This document shows, piece by piece, positions 61,229-64,000 of a stretch of DNA of 64,000 bases. Source of the stretch: Macquaria australasica (Eukaryota > Chordata > Actinopteri > Centrarchiformes > Percichthyidae); contig SEMN01000334.1 in assembly GCA_005408345.1 (NCBI GenBank), positions 495,930 to 559,929 of the forward strand. The letters are read 5' to 3'. Within the stretch, counting starts at the first letter, position 1. Each line of letters opens with the position of its first letter. Position numbers and translations under genes: made by a program. The notes under the pieces are model-generated. The model saw only the letters and a list, made by a program, of their open reading frames with translations, had not been told where the DNA came from and did not search any database.

Positions 61229-63579
61229 TGCCCTTCGGTCTCACTAACGCTCCAGCTGTGTTTCAGGCCTTGGTGAATGACGTTCTCCGGCAGATGCTGG
61301 ACCGGTTCGTCTTCGTGTATCTGGACGATATACTTATCTTCTCCCCTAATGAGGAGACCCATGTCCAGCACGTCCACGAAGTACTCCAGCGTCTCCTGGA
61401 GAATCGCCTCTATGTCAAAGTAGAGAAGTGTGAATTCCACGTTAAGACTGTAGCGTTCCTTGGTTTCATCGTCTCGGAGGGGAAGTTTCAAATGGACCCG
61501 GCAAAGGTCAGCGCAGTGGCGGAGTGGCCCACACCCTCCTCACGTAAGCAACTCCAACGCTTCTTGGGTTTTGCAAATTTCTATAGGCGTTTTATTAAGA
61601 ACTTTAGCACTATCGCTGCCCCCCTACACTCTCTGACCTCTGTGAAGGTCAAGTTCCAATGGTCCCCGCAGGCCGACACCGCTTTCACAAAGCTCAAAGG
61701 GGGCTTTGTGTCGGCCCCTGTCCTCTCCCTCCCTGATCCCCACCTCCAGTTCATCGTAGAGGTGGACGCCTCGAAGGTGGGAGTAGGGGCAGTCCTCTCC
61801 CAGCGCTCCCCCCTCGATGGTAAGCTCCACCCTTGCGCCTTTCTCTCCCGTAAGCTTTCCCCCACAGAACAGAACTATGACGTGGGAAACCGGGAGTTAC
61901 TAGCAGTCAAAGTGGCATTGGAGGAGTGGCGTCACTGGCTGGAGGGGGCAGAACATCCATTCCTTGTTTGGACTGACCATAAGAACCTCGAGTATCTGAA
62001 GACAGCTAAGAGGTTGAACCCCCGACAAGCCAGGTGGGCACTTTTTTTTAACCGCTTTAATTTTGTGTTGTCCTATCGCCCAGGCACCAAGAACCAAAAA
62101 CCCGACGCCTTGTCTCGCCAGTTTGACTCCTCCTCGGTCCCCGAAGCACCCGCCCTCATCCTGCCCCCCTCCTGCCTGGCAGGGGCGGTTACCTGGGCAG
62201 TTGAGGAGAGGGTCAAACGGGCTTGCAGATCCATTGATCCCCCGGCCAGCTGCCCGCCGAACCGTCTATTTGTTCCTCCCTCTCTCCGCTCCCAGGTCAT
62301 CCATTGGGCTCATGCCTCCCCCCTCTTCTGCCACCCAGGGGTTAAGAGGACCCAATCCGTTGTGCAGCAGTGCTTTTGGTGGCCTGCGATGGTCAAGGAG
62401 GTGGGGGAATATGTGGCTGCCTGTCCCACCTGCGCCCAGCACAAGACCTCCCGACGCCCTCCTTCTGGCCTCCTGCATCCTCTCCCTATTCCCCATCGCC
62501 CTTGGTCCGATATATCCCTGGACTTTGTGACAGGACTACCTCTATCAGACGGTAATACCACCATTCTCACAGTTGTTGACAGGTTTTCTAAGATGGTGCA
62601 TTTCATTCCCCTTCTCAAACTCCCCTCAGCCAAGCAAACGGCGGAGGTAGTCCTGTCCCATGTGTTTCGTCTCCATGGTCTCCCTAGGGATGTGGTTTCC
62701 GACCGGGGTCCCCAGTTTCTGTCTCGCTTCTGGAAGGCTTTCTGCTCTCTCCTGGGAGCATCAGCCAGCCTCTCCTCGGGCTACCACCCACAATCCAATG
62801 GCCAGACGGAACGTCTAAACCAAGAGCTGGAGACGGGGCTTCGCTGCCTCGCCTCCCGCAACCCCTCCTCCTGGAGCAAGCAGCTGATTTGGGTTGAGTA
62901 TGCTCATAATTCACTGCCCTGCTCTTCCACTGGTCTATCCCCCTTCCAGTGTGTGTACGGCTATCAGCCTCCCCTGTTCCCAGCCCTGGAGGAGGAGGTC
63001 AATGTGCCTTCCGCTCTGGCCCTGGTCCGCCGTTGTCGCCGGTCGTGGCTACGGGCCCGGCAAACCCTTCTCTCCAGCTCTGCCAATTACAAGAGGACCG
63101 CTGACCTACGACGCACTCCAGCGCCCTCCTATCGGGTGGGTGAGAGGGTCTGGCTGTCCACCCGGGACCTCTCCCTCCAGGGAGTCACCCGCAAGCTAGC
63201 GCCTCGCTTCATTGGCCCCTTCCCGATCTCGAAGGTAATCAACCCAGCAGCGGTTCGGCTTACCCTCCCAAGGACCATGAGGGTTCACCCCACTTTCCAT
63301 GTGGCCAGGGTCAAGCCGGTCAGGGAGAGTCCCTTGGTGCCCACCCCGACACCCCCCCCACCCCCCCGGAGAGTCGACGGGGGCCCGGTTTACACGGTGC
63401 GGAAGCTGCTGGCGGTTCGCCGCCGGGGCCGTGGCTGCCAGTACCTGGTGGACTGGGAGGGGTACGGCCCGGAGGAGAGGTCCTGGGTCTCGCCTCGGGA
63501 CATTTTGGACCGTACCCTCATCCGGGAGTTCCACCGCCGCCATCCAGATCTGCCTGGGCCGTCCAGTGCCGGCCATTGA
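61228..63579 (+). pseudogene. pol: Pol, C-terminal reverse transcriptase, RNase H, integrase and chromodomain
   Basis: An intact 783-codon frame carrying the rest of pol. RT palm MPFGLTNAPAVFQ and YLDD (residues 31-34). RNase H follows with Asp180, Glu223, Asp250 and Asp293. The integrase zinc domain has His362, His369, Cys399, Cys402. The integrase catalytic triad is Asp432 (LDFVTGLP), Asp492 (SDRGPQF) and Glu528 (NGQTERLN). A GPY/F module (GPFPISKV, about 663-670) precedes a chromodomain at about 721-773 (YLVDWEGYGPEERSW), which in chromoviruses directs integration to marked chromatin. The ATG at 61228 is an internal RT codon and probably not a true start. The catalytic residues are all present; the upstream frame breaks disable the copy. 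Confidence 0.92.
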
Positions 63580-63587
63580 GGGGGGGA
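63578..63587 (+). other. Polypurine tract of the gypsy element
   Basis: GAGGGGGGGA overlaps the stop codon of pol and lies two bases before the 3' LTR. It primes plus-strand synthesis in LTR elements. Confidence 0.8.
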
Positions 63588-63589
63588 CC

Positions 63590-64000
63590 TGTCATGCTCT
63601 GGCTGTCCCTCCTGAGCACCTCTCTCCCCGCCCCTGTGTGCCTTCCCCTGGTGTAATTACCCTGATGTCTCTCACCTGTGTCTTGTTGGCGTCCTCCACC
63701 TGTGTATTTAGTCTCTGTGCTCCCATGTCTGTTTGCCAGTTCGTCTTGTCCCATTGTCCAAGCGTGCTAGCTCTTTCTACAACAGCTAAGTAGTTTTTCC
63801 CCGTGTTCTTGTGTTTTTGGGATTTCTTTTGTTACTTTGTTGGCATTTTTTCCAGTCTTTTTGCTCCTTCCTAGTGAAGTGATTTTTTGTTTTCTGAGTC
63901 TGATTTTGGTTTCCAACTTTGATTTTTACCTTTTGCCCTTTTTTGGCAATAAAATCTTATCTTTTTGTACTCCTGTGTCTGGGGTCTGCATCCTTGAGTC
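63590..64000 (+). repeat. 3' LTR of the gypsy element (truncated by window end)
   Basis: 411 bases aligned with the 5' LTR. I count four substitutions, all transitions, one 2-base gap (CCATAG versus CCAG) and one 1-base T-run difference. About 18-20 bases of the LTR lie beyond the window. Confidence 0.92.

Larger units (their letters stand above)
38118..64000 (+). other. Intron 3 of the MAST-family gene (over 25.8 kb, continues past the window)
   Basis: It opens at GTCAGT. No further exon could be supported by reading frame and splice sites. It contains microsatellites, MITEs, LINE tails, a 110-bp duplication, a minisatellite and, at its far end, a sense-oriented gypsy element. I recognise nothing specific in about 42400-44050, 45590-48800 (apart from a possible repeat-derived frame at 46640-46980), 51000-52450, 53830-54050, 55240-56000 and 57850-58290. 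Confidence 0.7.
58730..64000 (+). mobile_element. Sushi-type Ty3/gypsy LTR retrotransposon (chromovirus), 3' LTR cut by window end
   Basis: Layout: 5' LTR (58730-59157), primer-binding site, gag, protease-RT-RNase H-integrase-chromodomain, polypurine tract (63578-63587), 3' LTR (from 63590). It lies in the sense orientation within intron 3. The C-terminal chromodomain, the gag with a single zinc knuckle, and the self-complementary primer-binding site place it with the Tf1/Sushi group. The coding part is interrupted in gag and in RT, so this copy cannot make a full polyprotein. The target-site duplication cannot be checked because the right flank is outside the window. Confidence 0.93.

Noticed and set aside
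1..64000. tRNA, rRNA, CRISPR arrays
   Set aside because: No tRNA-like B-box with paired arms, no rRNA-like sequence and no spaced direct repeats of CRISPR type were seen.

Overview
The window looks like genomic DNA of a ray-finned (probably percomorph teleost) fish. The evidence is a vertebrate-type gene with long GT-AG introns, very dense (CA/TG)n microsatellites, many decayed hAT-, Harbinger- and TTAA-type short transposons, non-LTR retroelement tails of the kind common in fish, and a nearly complete Sushi-type Ty3/gypsy chromovirus.

Gene content. I find one host gene, on the + strand: the 5' part of a MAST-family (microtubule-associated serine/threonine kinase) gene, best matching MAST2 with MAST3/MAST4 as alternatives. 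A CpG-rich promoter and 5' UTR (about 1-609, three short upstream ORFs) leads into coding exon 1 (610-711, Gln-rich). A 36.5-kb intron follows, then exon 2 (37202-37352), a 586-bp intron, and exon 3 (37939-38117). The three exons join in frame to 144 residues with consensus splice sites. The reading then enters an intron of more than 25.8 kb that runs off the window; kinase, DUF1908 and PDZ exons are not present.

Intron 1 (712-37201) is non-coding. It holds a 928-bp hAT remnant with a BED zinc finger (1093-2020), several short elements with related ends, a Harbinger-like short element with a Myb/SANT-like exon remnant (about 7002-7320), a nested palindrome (11424-11480), a TTAA-flanked short element (13603-13978), a 416-bp TIR element (26331-26746), a 284-bp sequence present twice at about 99% identity (27305 and 32364), and many microsatellites.

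Intron 3 (38118-64000) holds more short elements and LINE tails, a 110-bp perfect duplication next to CA arrays (50427 and 53261), a 42-bp three-unit minisatellite (57239-57364), and at 58730-64000 a sense-oriented Sushi/Tf1-type LTR retrotransposon. That element has gag, protease, reverse transcriptase, RNase H, integrase and a C-terminal chromodomain. Its two LTRs differ at only four bases plus two small indels, so it is young, yet its reading frame is broken in gag and in reverse transcriptase. Its primer-binding site is perfectly complementary to a 10-base stretch inside its own LTR, about 30 bases below a TATA-like box, which fits tRNA-independent self-priming.

I see no tRNA, rRNA or CRISPR, and no second host gene. 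Family assignments come from memory of the families and were not searched against a database.
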